A stretch of DNA of 30,095 nt from an uncultured Porphyromonas sp. (GTDB taxonomy: Bacteria > Bacteroidota > Bacteroidia > Bacteroidales > Porphyromonadaceae): assembly GCF_938039215.1 (NCBI RefSeq), contig NZ_CALHVI010000013.1, positions 1 to 30,095 of the forward strand. Direction: 5' to 3'. Shown here piece by piece: positions 7,969 through 16,316 of this stretch. Below the pieces are notes generated by a model, which was not told the DNA's origin, made no database searches, and was given only the letters and a program-made list of their open reading frames with translations. A program made the position numbers and the translations under genes. Position 1 is the first letter of the stretch, and every line of letters starts with the position of its first letter.

Positions 7969-10395
7969 ATGAAGAAACTATCATTAGTCCTTTCTGCGGC
8001 GCTCCTCACTGGGATTGGCAGCCAGGCTCTGGCTCAGGTTCAGGATGTGAGCTTCACCGTAGCTCCTGTTGCTGGCTACACGCACTGGGATAAGAAGCTC
8101 AACCTTGGCGATGCTCCCTACTGGGGTGTCCGTGCAGGCTTCGGCTTCGGTCCTCTCTTTGAGGTCCGTGGGCTCTATGAGCGTAGCTTTGACCTCAAGG
8201 GCAAGCTTCAGTCCAAGGAAAACCCAAAGTGGCTCCAGGACTGGGCGGACAAGCTTGAGGAATCTAATGTCGATATTACCCGCTACGGGGGTGAGCTGAA
8301 GCTCAACCTCTGGTCGAACGCCTTCCTCACTCCTTACCTCACTGCTGGTGGTGGTGTGATGAAGTTCGCCTACACGGGTAAGAGCGCAGCAGGTCTGCCC
8401 ACCGACTACAAGGAAGAGCAGATCTACGGAGCAGGTGGTCTGGGGCTGAAGTTCAACCTCGGTCGCCGTGTCTCGCTCTCGTTTGAAGGGAAGGATCTGA
8501 TCTTCAACGTCAATCAGAACAACCGCTATCTCGCTGAGCCCGCTAGCGCAGGCAAGCAGCTGCACAACTGGACGGGACAGGCTTCACTTGATATTTATTT
8601 CGGGGGGAGTACCTACCGCCCTACTGATGCCGTCTCACGTGCTTACCGTAACCTCTATACGGGTGGCTTCCGTGGGCTGAAGTTCGTCCTCGAGCCTGGA
8701 GTGGCTTATGCTGACTTCGCACAGGCTACGGGTCTGGAAGATCAGTGGTTCGTCGGGGGATCGGCAGGAGTAGACTTCTCCTCCATCTTCGGTCTCCGTG
8801 GTTTCTACTACGCAGCTACGAAGAAGCCAGGTACGCTGGACCTGAACCTCAACAACGAACTCCGTATGTATGGGGGGAACTTCCTAGCACGTCTGAACAT
8901 GCCCCTTGGCCTCACTCCTTACCTCAACCTTGGCGCTGGGTATCTCGAAGTCACCAAGAAGTTCGTCCCCACGATCGCAGGGGCTGAACCTAAGAGTGGC
9001 CTCTTCCTCTTCGGTGGTGGTGGTCTTGAGATCCCCCTCCACAAGTACGTAGCCCTGCATGGGAGCATCAACGCTATGCTCACCGAGCGTGCTAATCCTG
9101 ACATCACCAAGGTGACGGATCCCGCTGATGTGAAGGTCAGCACCTTCTATCAGGCAGGTGTACGCTTCAACTTCGGCCGCTCTAGCCGTGATGGTCGTGC
9201 CCTCTACCAGAGCTACAGCGATGCACAGACGCAGAGCGAAGTGGCTCGTCTGCAAGAGGCGAACCTCGAGGAGCTCAACGCTCTGCGTGCTCAGTACGAC
9301 AGCCGTATCAAGAAGCTCAATGCTGAGCTCGCTGAAGCTGTCTCCCGTAGAGACACGGTCACTGTGACCCGCGTCCTTCAGGAGAAGAGCGAAGTCAACA
9401 GCCGTATCTCTGACGTAGAGAATCAGACGACGCAGCTCGCTATCCAGCCTCAGCCTGCCTATGTCGCTCCTGCCTACGTAGCACCCGACCAGCGCTCGGT
9501 GACCCTCACGAAGGCTCAGTTCGATCTCCTCGTGGATCAGGTCGTCAGCGACCTCAAGCGCACGAAGGCTGCGCCTGTCTCTGCTCCTGAATTCTCAGGC
9601 AGCAGCTTCTCCGATCTAGACAAGATCCTCCTGCTCAATGCGCTCTATCGTAGCCCCTACGCTCAGATGCCTATGCAGCAGCTCCATCCTTACTACCACC
9701 AGCAGCCACAGGCTTGTCCTAGCCAGCAGGCTCAGCCACAGGTCGCTTCTGCTGACCCTGCTAAGGTAGATGCCAATATCGCTCTGATCAAGCGTATGGA
9801 TCAGGTCATCGATCGTCTCGACAATCTCGCTCTCCAGCAGGCTGCACCCGTGCAGAAGGAAGTGAAGAGCTCCTCTAACGATCGCTTCACTGCTACCGAA
9901 GAACTCCTTCGTGATAGCCGTGATCGTATCGTCGTAGCTGATCGCAAAAAAAACGGCACGATCTATGCTCAGGAAGTGAAGGTCAAGAAGGCAGAGGATA
10001 TCTTCTTCTTCAATCGCGCTTCTCTCTTCGTCGGGCCAAACTTCGGGGATGACACGCAGCTTAATGTAGGCGCTCGTGCTTACCTCCAGCTCCGTAATAC
10101 CAACTTCGACCTCGTCCCAGATGCCTATGTAGGTCTGCTCGGTGACAAGCTCGGCTTCGGTGTCAATGCCAACCTCATCTACAACCTACCTTCGTTCTTT
10201 GACGGGGCTATCGCTCCTTACCTCGGTGTAGGGCTTGGCTTCAACAGCACGGCTACCGAAAGCCGCTTCCTCCCCAACTTCGTCATCGGTACGACGCTGG
10301 GTAAGGTGCTGGGTGGTCGCCTCTTCGCCGACTATACAGCTCGTGGTCTCGTCCGCAATCATCAGATTGCCGTTGGCTATAGCTTCCACTTCTAA
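7969..10395 (+). CDS. Large outer-membrane protein with duplicated barrel-like domains and coiled coil
   Basis: An 808-aa protein with a clear signal peptide (MKKLSLVLSAALLTGIGSQA, cleavage near LAQ). Residues ~25-210 and ~225-400 look like two related OMP beta-barrel-type domains: compare YGGELKLNLW..LTPYLTAGGGV in the first with YGGNFLARLN..LTPYLNLGAGY in the second. A coiled coil follows at about 423-486 (LQEANLEELNALRAQYDSRI), then a Pro/Gln-rich linker (~487-640), then a third beta-rich segment (~690-808) ending in FHF, typical of outer-membrane proteins. Residues 511-624 resemble a segment of the next gene's product. The stop overlaps an in-frame ATG of the next gene (TAATG). I do not recognise a named family. 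An outer-membrane structural or anchoring role is inferred. Confidence 0.85.
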   Translation: MKKLSLVLSAALLTGIGSQALAQVQDVSFTVAPVAGYTHWDKKLNLGDAPYWGVRAGFGFGPLFEVRGLYERSFDLKGKLQSKENPKWLQDWADKLEESNVDITRYGGELKLNLWSNAFLTPYLTAGGGVMKFAYTGKSAAGLPTDYKEEQIYGAGGLGLKFNLGRRVSLSFEGKDLIFNVNQNNRYLAEPASAGKQLHNWTGQASLDIYFGGSTYRPTDAVSRAYRNLYTGGFRGLKFVLEPGVAYADFAQATGLEDQWFVGGSAGVDFSSIFGLRGFYYAATKKPGTLDLNLNNELRMYGGNFLARLNMPLGLTPYLNLGAGYLEVTKKFVPTIAGAEPKSGLFLFGGGGLEIPLHKYVALHGSINAMLTERANPDITKVTDPADVKVSTFYQAGVRFNFGRSSRDGRALYQSYSDAQTQSEVARLQEANLEELNALRAQYDSRIKKLNAELAEAVSRRDTVTVTRVLQEKSEVNSRISDVENQTTQLAIQPQPAYVAPAYVAPDQRSVTLTKAQFDLLVDQVVSDLKRTKAAPVSAPEFSGSSFSDLDKILLLNALYRSPYAQMPMQQLHPYYHQQPQACPSQQAQPQVASADPAKVDANIALIKRMDQVIDRLDNLALQQAAPVQKEVKSSSNDRFTATEELLRDSRDRIVVADRKKNGTIYAQEVKVKKAEDIFFFNRASLFVGPNFGDDTQLNVGARAYLQLRNTNFDLVPDAYVGLLGDKLGFGVNANLIYNLPSFFDGAIAPYLGVGLGFNSTATESRFLPNFVIGTTLGKVLGGRLFADYTARGLVRNHQIAVGYSFHF

Positions 10396-10409
10396 TGCTA
10401 GGACGATCT

Positions 10410-11507
10410 ATGAAGTCGTTTCTGCTAGCTCTCTCCATGCTTACCCTTGGCTCTGTAGCTTCGGCTCAGAGCACAGGGCAGGCACGAGGCTCGGAGCTCT
10501 CTTCAGCTGACACGCTCATCACCCTCTCGCAGGACGAACTCCTGCGTGCGGTACGTGCCGTCGCTGAAGCTCGCCTAGCCGCAGAGGCCCCTCAGCGGTC
10601 TCAGACGGCTGTCGGCCTCTCCGCCTCAGACCTTCATGTCCTCAAGCTCCAGCTCTTGCTCAATGCACTGGGGCTTGGTGCTGTCCCTCCTGCTCAGCCT
10701 TTCGTGCAGGCTCCTCAGCCAGCTCAGATGCCTCAGTCAGGGTCTGTGAACTATCTCTCGCTGCACCCGCAGACGGTGATGCCTTCAGCCCCTGCTCCTC
10801 AGACCAATGACGCTCGTCTGGATCGCCTCGAGCAACTGATCCTCCTCATGCTCCAGCAGCGTGCTACTGGTCGTGATCCACTGGTCATCCCCAGTGCTCA
10901 GGAGAAGCGCTCGCAGAGCTCTAGTCGGACAGCTCCTGCGCAGCTCGCACAGCCTCTGGCTCAAGAGGCTCCCGCTTCGAGCAGCGACTCTCTACTACGT
11001 GTCCTCCAGCAGGAGCTCATCGCCCTACGTGAGGCTCAGCCGAAGCAGGCTCAGCAGCCTCAGGTGATCATCCAGCAGGTCCCCGCAGCTACGCCAGCCG
11101 TAGCGCCTACACCTGCTATTCCCGCTCAGCCTCTAGTGAACGCTGCTACCCCTGCTCCTGTCTCGACGGTAGAGGTCATCAAGACGGTATCTTACTTCAA
11201 GCGCCAAGTCTTCTTCGCTGTCGGCAAGAGTTCGCTCCTACCCGAAGCACGCCTGACGCTCAACGAAGTCTACCGAGTGATGTCCGCCGACCCCGAGATG
11301 AAGCTCTACCTCACGGGCTATGCTTCCCCAGAGGGTAATGCTCTGCGCAATGAGCTCCTCTCGCGTCAGCGTAGTCAGGCAGTCCTAGACTACCTCGTGG
11401 CTTGCGGGATCAGCCCCGACAGACTGATCAGTACTGCTGGTGGTGTAGATCGCACTACGGATCTCAAGGGTCTGGCTCGCCGTGTAGATGTCGAGCTCAA
11501 GAAGTAA
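10410..11507 (+). CDS. OmpA family protein (C-terminal peptidoglycan-binding domain)
   Basis: A 365-aa exported protein whose C-terminal ~105 residues form an OmpA-like domain expected to bind peptidoglycan: TGYASPEGNALRNELLSRQR from residue 302, then AVLDYLVACGIS. The GYASPEG form is common in Bacteroidota. The first ~255 residues hold no barrel; they are a Pro/Gln/Ala-rich linker with short helices. I chose the ATG at 10410 because it gives a standard signal peptide (MKSFLLALSMLTLGSVASAQ) and has AGGA seven bases upstream. An in-frame ATG at 10395, overlapping the previous stop, would add five residues. It is cotranscribed with the 808-aa protein. Residues 37-150 resemble that protein's 511-624 segment, so the two probably form a complex (inference). 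Confidence 0.9.
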   Translation: MKSFLLALSMLTLGSVASAQSTGQARGSELSSADTLITLSQDELLRAVRAVAEARLAAEAPQRSQTAVGLSASDLHVLKLQLLLNALGLGAVPPAQPFVQAPQPAQMPQSGSVNYLSLHPQTVMPSAPAPQTNDARLDRLEQLILLMLQQRATGRDPLVIPSAQEKRSQSSSRTAPAQLAQPLAQEAPASSSDSLLRVLQQELIALREAQPKQAQQPQVIIQQVPAATPAVAPTPAIPAQPLVNAATPAPVSTVEVIKTVSYFKRQVFFAVGKSSLLPEARLTLNEVYRVMSADPEMKLYLTGYASPEGNALRNELLSRQRSQAVLDYLVACGISPDRLISTAGGVDRTTDLKGLARRVDVELKK

Positions 11508-11537
11508 GCCTGAGACGTACACCCTTTTCTTCTGACA

Positions 11538-11573
11538 AAGCCCCATCTATCCAGCTGATAGATGGGGCTTTTT
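11538..11573 (+). terminator. Terminator after the OmpA operon
   Basis: AAGCCCCATCTATC pairs perfectly with GATAGATGGGGCTT around CAGCT, followed by TTT. It ends only 3 bases before the -7 box of the next gene. Confidence 0.93.
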
Positions 11574-11576
11574 CGC

Positions 11577-11584
11577 TATCTTTG
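11577..11584 (+). promoter_or_regulatory. Promoter of the GH92 gene (-7 box TATCTTTG)
   Basis: TATCTTTG lies 22 nt before the ATG at 11607. The -33 region would fall inside the terminator hairpin of the upstream operon, so the two elements overlap. Confidence 0.6.
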
Positions 11585-11606
11585 GTTGTATATAAGTACT
11601 CCAATC

Positions 11607-13886
11607 ATGCTTTATAAGACTCGACTTCTATTTGCCACACTGATCCTGGGTGGTCTCCTCTTCGGTTGCTCGGCGGCGGGGATACGCAATACCTCCAAGC
11701 TCGACCCGATTGACTGTGTCGATCCCTACATGGGGAACATTAGCCACCTCTTGGTGCCTACCTATCCCACGATCCATCTTCCCAATGGGATGATGCGCGT
11801 GCATCCTCAGCGCACGGACTTCGCTAGCGAGCAGATCGCAGGCCTGCCCGTCTTGTTGACTTCCCACCGAGGGGTCTCGGCCTTCAGCATCAGCCCACGA
11901 CGAGAGATCACGGATGTCGTCCCTCAGGTGACGAACTACAGCTACGATAGCGAGCGAGTGCGCCCTTACCTCTATGAGACCTACCTCGTCGAGCCCGAAG
12001 TCAAGGTTGAGTATGCCCCTTCGTATAGGAGTGCGATCTATCGCTTCGACTATGAAGGGAGTGAAGGAGGACGACACCTCGTCTTCTCTACAAAGGATGG
12101 CGAACTGGTAGCGTCGGGTAAGGCTGTCTTTGGCTACCAGCAGCTCGAGGACTCCACCCGTGTCTATGTCTATGCAGAGACGGATGTAGAGCCTACGGAG
12201 CGTGGACTACGTGATCCCAAGACGGGGCATATCTATCCGATGACGGGTGTAGTGCGTGGAGAGACCCTCAGTCTCTCCTTCCCCAAGAAGACCGTCTCAC
12301 TGCGCTACGGGGTCTCGTACATCAGTGTCGAGCAGGCTCGGCGCAATGTCGAGCAGGAGATCCAGTCCTTTGAACTTGGTCTTGTCGCTAAGTACGGACG
12401 CAACGAGTGGTCCAAGGCTCTTGACAAGATCCAGCTGGAGGGCGGGACCCCCGAAGAGCGTCGAGTCTTCTATACCTCGCTCTACCGCACCTATGAGCGT
12501 ATGATCTGCCTCTCGGAAGATGGTCGCTACTGGAGTGGCTTTGACAAGAAGGTGCATGAGGACGAAGGTGTGCCCTTCTACACCGATGACTGGCTGTGGG
12601 ATACCTACCGTGCGACGCACCCACTACGTATCCTCCTCGACCCCGTCAAGGAGCAGCAGATGCTCACCAGCTATCTCCGTATGGCAGAGCAGAGCCCCGA
12701 GGGTTGGCTCCCCACCTTCCCCGAGGTCACGGGCGATACTCACCGCATGAACGGGACGCATACCATCGCTACCTTCGCCGATGCCTATGTCAAGGGGGTT
12801 ACGGGCTTCAGCCTCAGCGCTGCCTATCAAGCTTCGAAGAAGACCCTCGCTGAGAAGTCCTACCTGCCATGGACGCGCCGTAAGAAAGGCGAGCTCTCTA
12901 AGTTTATGGATGAGAAGGGCTACTTCCCTGCACTTCGCCCTGGGGAGCGGGAATATGTGCCCGAGGTGACGCTCTGGGAGAAGCGCCAGAGTGTGGCGGT
13001 GAGCCTAGGTGCTGCCTATGACTATTGGTGTCTGTCGCAGCTGGCGAAGTTCTCTGGTCACGACGGGGAGCATGCAGACTATCTACGTCGCTCTTATGAC
13101 TACCGCAAGCTCTTCAACTACGATAAGGGCTTCTTCCACCCCAAGGATCGCCGTGGCCGCTTCATCGAGCCCTTCGACTACGAGCTCTCTGGAGGTCTCG
13201 GAGCACGTGACTACTATGATGAGAATAATGCTTATACCTACCGCTGGGATGTACAGCACAATCCTGCGGATCTCATCTATCTGATGGGCGGGCGTGAACG
13301 CTTCATCTCTCTTCTGGACGAGACGCTACGCACTCCGCTGAGTAAGTCGAAGTGGGAATTCTACAGTCAGCTCCCTGACCAGACGGGCAACGTAGGGCAG
13401 TTCGCTATGTCCAATGAGCCCAGCCTCCATATCCCTTACCTCTATAATTACGCAGGGGCACCTTGGCGTACACAGCGACTGGTGCGTAAGCTTATCGACA
13501 CATGGTTCCGCAGTGATCTCATGGGGATGCCCGGTGATGAAGACGGTGGCGGTATGAGTGCTTTCGTCGTCTTCTCGATGATGGGGATCTATCCAGTGAC
13601 CCCAGGGATGCCTATCTACAACATCGGTACGCCCTTCTTCTCTAAGATGACCCTTCGCCTAGCCTCTGGCCGTACCTTCGTCATCGAGGCAGAAGGTGCT
13701 TCGTCGGAGAACAAGTACATCCAGAAGGCTACGCTCAATGGGAAGCCCCTTGATCGTCCTTGGCTGCGTCACAGCGAACTTGCTGCTGGTGGGAAGCTCG
13801 TCTTCACCATGGGCCCCCGACCCAATAAGAGCTGGGGAGTAGCTACCCCTCCTCCTTCGGCTGAACGTGTCGAGCTGACGAAGTAG
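11607..13886 (+). CDS. GH92 family alpha-mannosidase lipoprotein
   Basis: A 759-aa glycoside hydrolase of family 92, calcium-dependent exo-alpha-mannosidases that trim N-glycan or other mannosides. Seen: lipoprotein signal (LLFGC, Cys 21), an N-terminal beta-sandwich domain starting VDPYMGN, and the catalytic domain with the family signatures MSNEPSLHIPYLYNY (NEP at 603-605) and GDEDGGGMSAF (from 643), followed by GIYPVTPGMPIYNIGTPFF. Most GH92 enzymes have GNDDxGxMSAW here; the GDED variant keeps acidic residues. I start at 11607 because an upstream in-frame ATG at 11562 precedes the promoter box and would spoil the signal peptide. The lipobox is followed directly by SAAG, which does not show whether the protein is surface-exposed. 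It is monocistronic. Confidence 0.93.
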   Translation: MLYKTRLLFATLILGGLLFGCSAAGIRNTSKLDPIDCVDPYMGNISHLLVPTYPTIHLPNGMMRVHPQRTDFASEQIAGLPVLLTSHRGVSAFSISPRREITDVVPQVTNYSYDSERVRPYLYETYLVEPEVKVEYAPSYRSAIYRFDYEGSEGGRHLVFSTKDGELVASGKAVFGYQQLEDSTRVYVYAETDVEPTERGLRDPKTGHIYPMTGVVRGETLSLSFPKKTVSLRYGVSYISVEQARRNVEQEIQSFELGLVAKYGRNEWSKALDKIQLEGGTPEERRVFYTSLYRTYERMICLSEDGRYWSGFDKKVHEDEGVPFYTDDWLWDTYRATHPLRILLDPVKEQQMLTSYLRMAEQSPEGWLPTFPEVTGDTHRMNGTHTIATFADAYVKGVTGFSLSAAYQASKKTLAEKSYLPWTRRKKGELSKFMDEKGYFPALRPGEREYVPEVTLWEKRQSVAVSLGAAYDYWCLSQLAKFSGHDGEHADYLRRSYDYRKLFNYDKGFFHPKDRRGRFIEPFDYELSGGLGARDYYDENNAYTYRWDVQHNPADLIYLMGGRERFISLLDETLRTPLSKSKWEFYSQLPDQTGNVGQFAMSNEPSLHIPYLYNYAGAPWRTQRLVRKLIDTWFRSDLMGMPGDEDGGGMSAFVVFSMMGIYPVTPGMPIYNIGTPFFSKMTLRLASGRTFVIEAEGASSENKYIQKATLNGKPLDRPWLRHSELAAGGKLVFTMGPRPNKSWGVATPPPSAERVELTK

Positions 13887-13925
13887 TCCGCTCAGCTACC
13901 GACGCTCGGTAATACCACACATAAG

Positions 13926-13967
13926 AAGTCCTCCCCCCAAGCATCATGATGCTTGGGGGGAGGACTT
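13926..13967 (+). terminator. Perfect 42-bp palindrome after GH92
   Basis: AAGTCCTCCCCCCAAGCATC and its exact reverse complement flank a central AT pair, giving 21 paired bases with no interruption. There is no T-run directly after it on the plus strand (GCTGTATC). Position suggests a terminator of the GH92 gene, but without a U-tract it may act as an RNA-stabilising or Rho-assisted hairpin. Confidence 0.75.
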
Positions 13968-14043
13968 GCTGTATCTGGAGCTACGCCTTGGGTAGATGAT
14001 TTCCGTTAGTTCTACCCGTCGGTAGAGGGCTCTAGGAGACCAC

Positions 14044-14146
14044 CAAAAAGGACCCTACGGTAGGTCGCAATTAAAACCTATAGTGGGTCGGTCGACCGAC
14101 CTACCGTAGGTCGTCGAGGCGACCCACAGTAGGTTTCTTTTTGCCC
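14044..14146 (-). repeat. Intergenic palindromic repeat, copy 3 (inverted)
   Basis: Full copy in reverse orientation, in the gap between convergent GH92 and rsmA. On the minus strand it starts GGGCAAAAAGAAACCTACTG. Units 1 and 3 are nearly complementary (unit 3 reads CGACCCACTATAGG here), and the core GGTCGGTCGACCGACC palindrome is present. The far end (CCGTAGGGTCCTTTTTGG on the minus strand) has drifted. Confidence 0.92.
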
Positions 14147-14172
14147 CTTCGGTGGACTCCACTCCGAAGGGG
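14144..14172. other. Hairpin adjoining repeat copy 3
   Basis: CCCCTTCGG pairs with CCGAAGGGG, with a nested GTGGA/TCCAC stem inside. It touches the outer edge of repeat copy 3 and is not seen next to other copies. Between it and the rsmA terminator (14173-14258) I see nothing definable. Confidence 0.6.
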
Positions 14173-14258
14173 TGAGTTCTTCCCTCGACAGGGTATGTTT
14201 TTTCCCTTAGAGAGAAGAACTGACACATCGCTCTTGATCTCGCTTTGGTAGAAAGAAT

Positions 14259-14289
14259 ACGGGCTCAGATGATCTTCATCTGAGCCCGT
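14259..14289 (-). terminator. Terminator of rsmA
   Basis: A 14-bp perfect stem (ACGGGCTCAGATGA with its complement, loop of 3). On the minus strand it is followed by ATTCTTTCT. It lies 40 nt past the rsmA stop. Confidence 0.82.
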
Positions 14290-14329
14290 GACTTGTATCG
14301 GGGATTTGTGTCAGAGACGTTTCGAGGGA

Positions 14330-15121
14330 CTAAGCCTTGCGCTGATGCTCCTCGAGTAAGCGCGTCAGCGTGACGAACTGCTCGACACCGAGCTGCTCGG
14401 GACGCTTGGAGAAGATCTCCGCCGTGTAGCCCGTGTAGTCCGCTCCGAATAGAGGCTTGAGCGAATTGCGCAGGGTCTTGCGCCGCTGGTTGAAGCCCGT
14501 CTTGACGACCTGCTTGAAGAGCACTTCGGAGCATCCGAGGTCGGTGCGCTCGTTGCGGATGAGGCGGATCACACCGCTCTTGACCTTGGGGGGCGGGTTG
14601 AAGACATGCTCATCGACGGTGAAGAGGTATTCGACATCGTACCAAGCTTGTAGCAGGACACTGAGGATGCCGTAGTCCTTGTTCCCTGGGGGCGAAGCTA
14701 GACGCTGGGCCACTTCTCGCTGGAGCATGCCCGCACAGCAGGGGATACGCTCCCGATAGTCGAGCATGCGGAAGAAGATCTGTGAGGAGATATTGTATGG
14801 GTAGTTCCCGATGAGGCAGAAGGGTGCATCCCCAGGGAAGTAGTCTTCGATGGGGATCTTCAGGAAGTCCCCCTCGATGATGCGTCCCTCGAGGGCGGGG
14901 AAGTGAGCTCGTAGATAGGCTACCGACTCGGTGTCGATCTCGATGACGTGCGTGTCGTAGCCCTTCTCTAGGAGGAACTGCGTCAGTACCCCCATCCCAG
15001 GGCCGATCTCCAGCACGGGTAGGGTGCTGTGCGAGGCGATGCTATCGGCGATACGCTCGGCGATGGAGAGATCGGTGAGAAAATGTTGGCCTAGAGCTTT
15101 CTTCGCTTTAACTTGCTGCAT
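14330..15121 (-). CDS. rsmA: 16S rRNA (adenine(1518)-N6/adenine(1519)-N6)-dimethyltransferase RsmA
   Basis: KsgA/RsmA, 263 aa, dimethylates two adjacent adenines in the 3' terminal hairpin of 16S rRNA during 30S maturation. Seen: KKALGQHFLTDLSIAERIAD at the N-terminus, the SAM-binding motif LEIGPGMGVLTQFLL, the acidic second motif (VIEIDTESV), the catalytic NYPYN motif and the C-terminal helical domain with NQRRKTLRNSLK. Length is normal for the family. It is divergent from the flippase-like gene and convergent with GH92, so it is probably a single-gene unit. Confidence 0.97.
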   Translation of the reverse strand: MQQVKAKKALGQHFLTDLSIAERIADSIASHSTLPVLEIGPGMGVLTQFLLEKGYDTHVIEIDTESVAYLRAHFPALEGRIIEGDFLKIPIEDYFPGDAPFCLIGNYPYNISSQIFFRMLDYRERIPCCAGMLQREVAQRLASPPGNKDYGILSVLLQAWYDVEYLFTVDEHVFNPPPKVKSGVIRLIRNERTDLGCSEVLFKQVVKTGFNQRRKTLRNSLKPLFGADYTGYTAEIFSKRPEQLGVEQFVTLTRLLEEHQRKA

Positions 15122-15142
15122 GGCTGATAACTAAAAACTTAT

Positions 15143-15150
15143 TACATTTG
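15143..15150 (+). promoter_or_regulatory. Possible promoter for the flippase-like gene (TACATTTG)
   Basis: TACATTTG followed by C fits TAnnTTTG. It lies about 75 nt upstream of the plus-strand gene and within 7 bases of a candidate minus-strand -7 box, so the two promoters would overlap. No -33 element stands out. Confidence 0.4.
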
Positions 15151-15156
15151 CTAAGA

Positions 15157-15164
15157 CTAAAGTA
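15157..15164 (-). promoter_or_regulatory. Possible promoter for rsmA (TACTTTAG)
   Basis: The minus strand reads TACTTTAG, one base off the TAnnTTTG consensus, 36 nt upstream of the rsmA start. This is weak evidence, supported mainly by position. Confidence 0.3.
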
Positions 15165-15224
15165 GTACATTTTCTTATAGTAGCTAAGAAAGCACGCGCA
15201 CAGCACCACCCCGTCATCGGGGCG

Positions 15225-16286
15225 ATGACCGACAAGACGAGTGCCTATCGAATGAAGATCAATCCTACGCTGAAGTCCATCCTCTGGATCGTCATCCCCT
15301 TACTCTTAGGCGGGCTGGGCTTCTATGGACTCTATCGTGATACCGACTGGAATGAGCTGATCCACACGCTCCGTACGGGAGTGAACTATCCGATCCTCAT
15401 CTTCAGTCTCCTCTTCGGGCTGATGAGCAATCTCTTCCGGGGACTCCGCTGGGAGCTCCTCGTTCGCCCGATCGTCACAGACGGAGCTCCTCCTCGTCGG
15501 ATCAATGCGATTTGCACCGTCCTAGGCTCCTATACGGTCAATATGGGGATCCCTCGCTCGGGGGAAGTCTGGCGCTGTATCGAGATGGAGCGCCGTGAGG
15601 ATCTCCCCTTCGCAGGTCTCTTCGGTACGCTCATCGTCGATCGCTTGACGGATATACTGATGCTGGGGCTGATCCTCCTAGTGATCATCCTCTCCTCTAC
15701 AGAGTTCTTCATCGGGTATGTCGAGAGTCATCCAGAGCTGATGGCCTCGCTCCAGAGCTTCCTCCATTCGCCTTGGTTCCCACTGCTTGTGCTGACTGGG
15801 CTCATGGGGCTCGGGATCTTCATTTGGCTCTTGCGCTCTCGTCGCTCCACGAGGCTCGTGCAGTTCTTCCTGCATATAGGTCGAGGGATGCTGAGCATCC
15901 AGCGAATGCCTCACCGAGGTCGCTTCCTCCTCTTGACTCTCCTCATTTGGGTCGGCTACTTCTGCTACTTTTACTTTGCGCTCTTTGCCTGCGAGAGCAC
16001 ACGAGATCTACCCTTGTCGGTGGTTTGCATCGCTTTCGCCATGAGTAGCATGTCCGTCATCGTGCCCGTACAAGCAGGCATGGGCGCATGGCATGCGGCA
16101 GTGATCATTACCTTTACTACCTTTGGGATGGCGGCGCAGCCTGCTAAGGATGTCGCCTTCATCGTGCATACAGCCCAGACCCTCTGGATCACCTTCGTGG
16201 GGCTCTGCGCTATCATCGCTCTACCGATCATCAACAGACACTACACCCGGGTGCGCACGGCTCAGCCCGATACTCCCGCAAACTAA
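15225..16286 (+). CDS. Flippase-like integral membrane protein (UPF0104 / lysylphosphatidylglycerol synthase TM domain family)
   Basis: A 353-aa inner-membrane protein with about eight hydrophobic segments, for example SILWIVIPLLLGGLGFYGLY, TDILMLGLILLVIILSS and LWITFVGLCAIIALPI. The stretch FRGLRWELLVRP followed by SYTVNMGIPRSGEVWRC is typical of the family that shares the membrane half of MprF, which flips aminoacyl-phospholipids. No synthase domain is present. Substrate is unknown. A start at 15252 (MKINPTLKS) is also possible: the hairpin CCCCGTCATCGGGG at 15209-15222 sits just before the ATG at 15225. It is followed 30 nt later by pepD and may be cotranscribed with it. Confidence 0.87.
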   Translation: MTDKTSAYRMKINPTLKSILWIVIPLLLGGLGFYGLYRDTDWNELIHTLRTGVNYPILIFSLLFGLMSNLFRGLRWELLVRPIVTDGAPPRRINAICTVLGSYTVNMGIPRSGEVWRCIEMERREDLPFAGLFGTLIVDRLTDILMLGLILLVIILSSTEFFIGYVESHPELMASLQSFLHSPWFPLLVLTGLMGLGIFIWLLRSRRSTRLVQFFLHIGRGMLSIQRMPHRGRFLLLTLLIWVGYFCYFYFALFACESTRDLPLSVVCIAFAMSSMSVIVPVQAGMGAWHAAVIITFTTFGMAAQPAKDVAFIVHTAQTLWITFVGLCAIIALPIINRHYTRVRTAQPDTPAN

Positions 16287-16316
16287 ACTCATATTCACCC
16301 TAATCACCCATCGACT

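Noticed and set aside
11562..11606. Upstream in-frame start for GH92
   Set aside because: It lies inside the terminator and before the promoter box, and would place 15 extra residues before a good lipoprotein signal.
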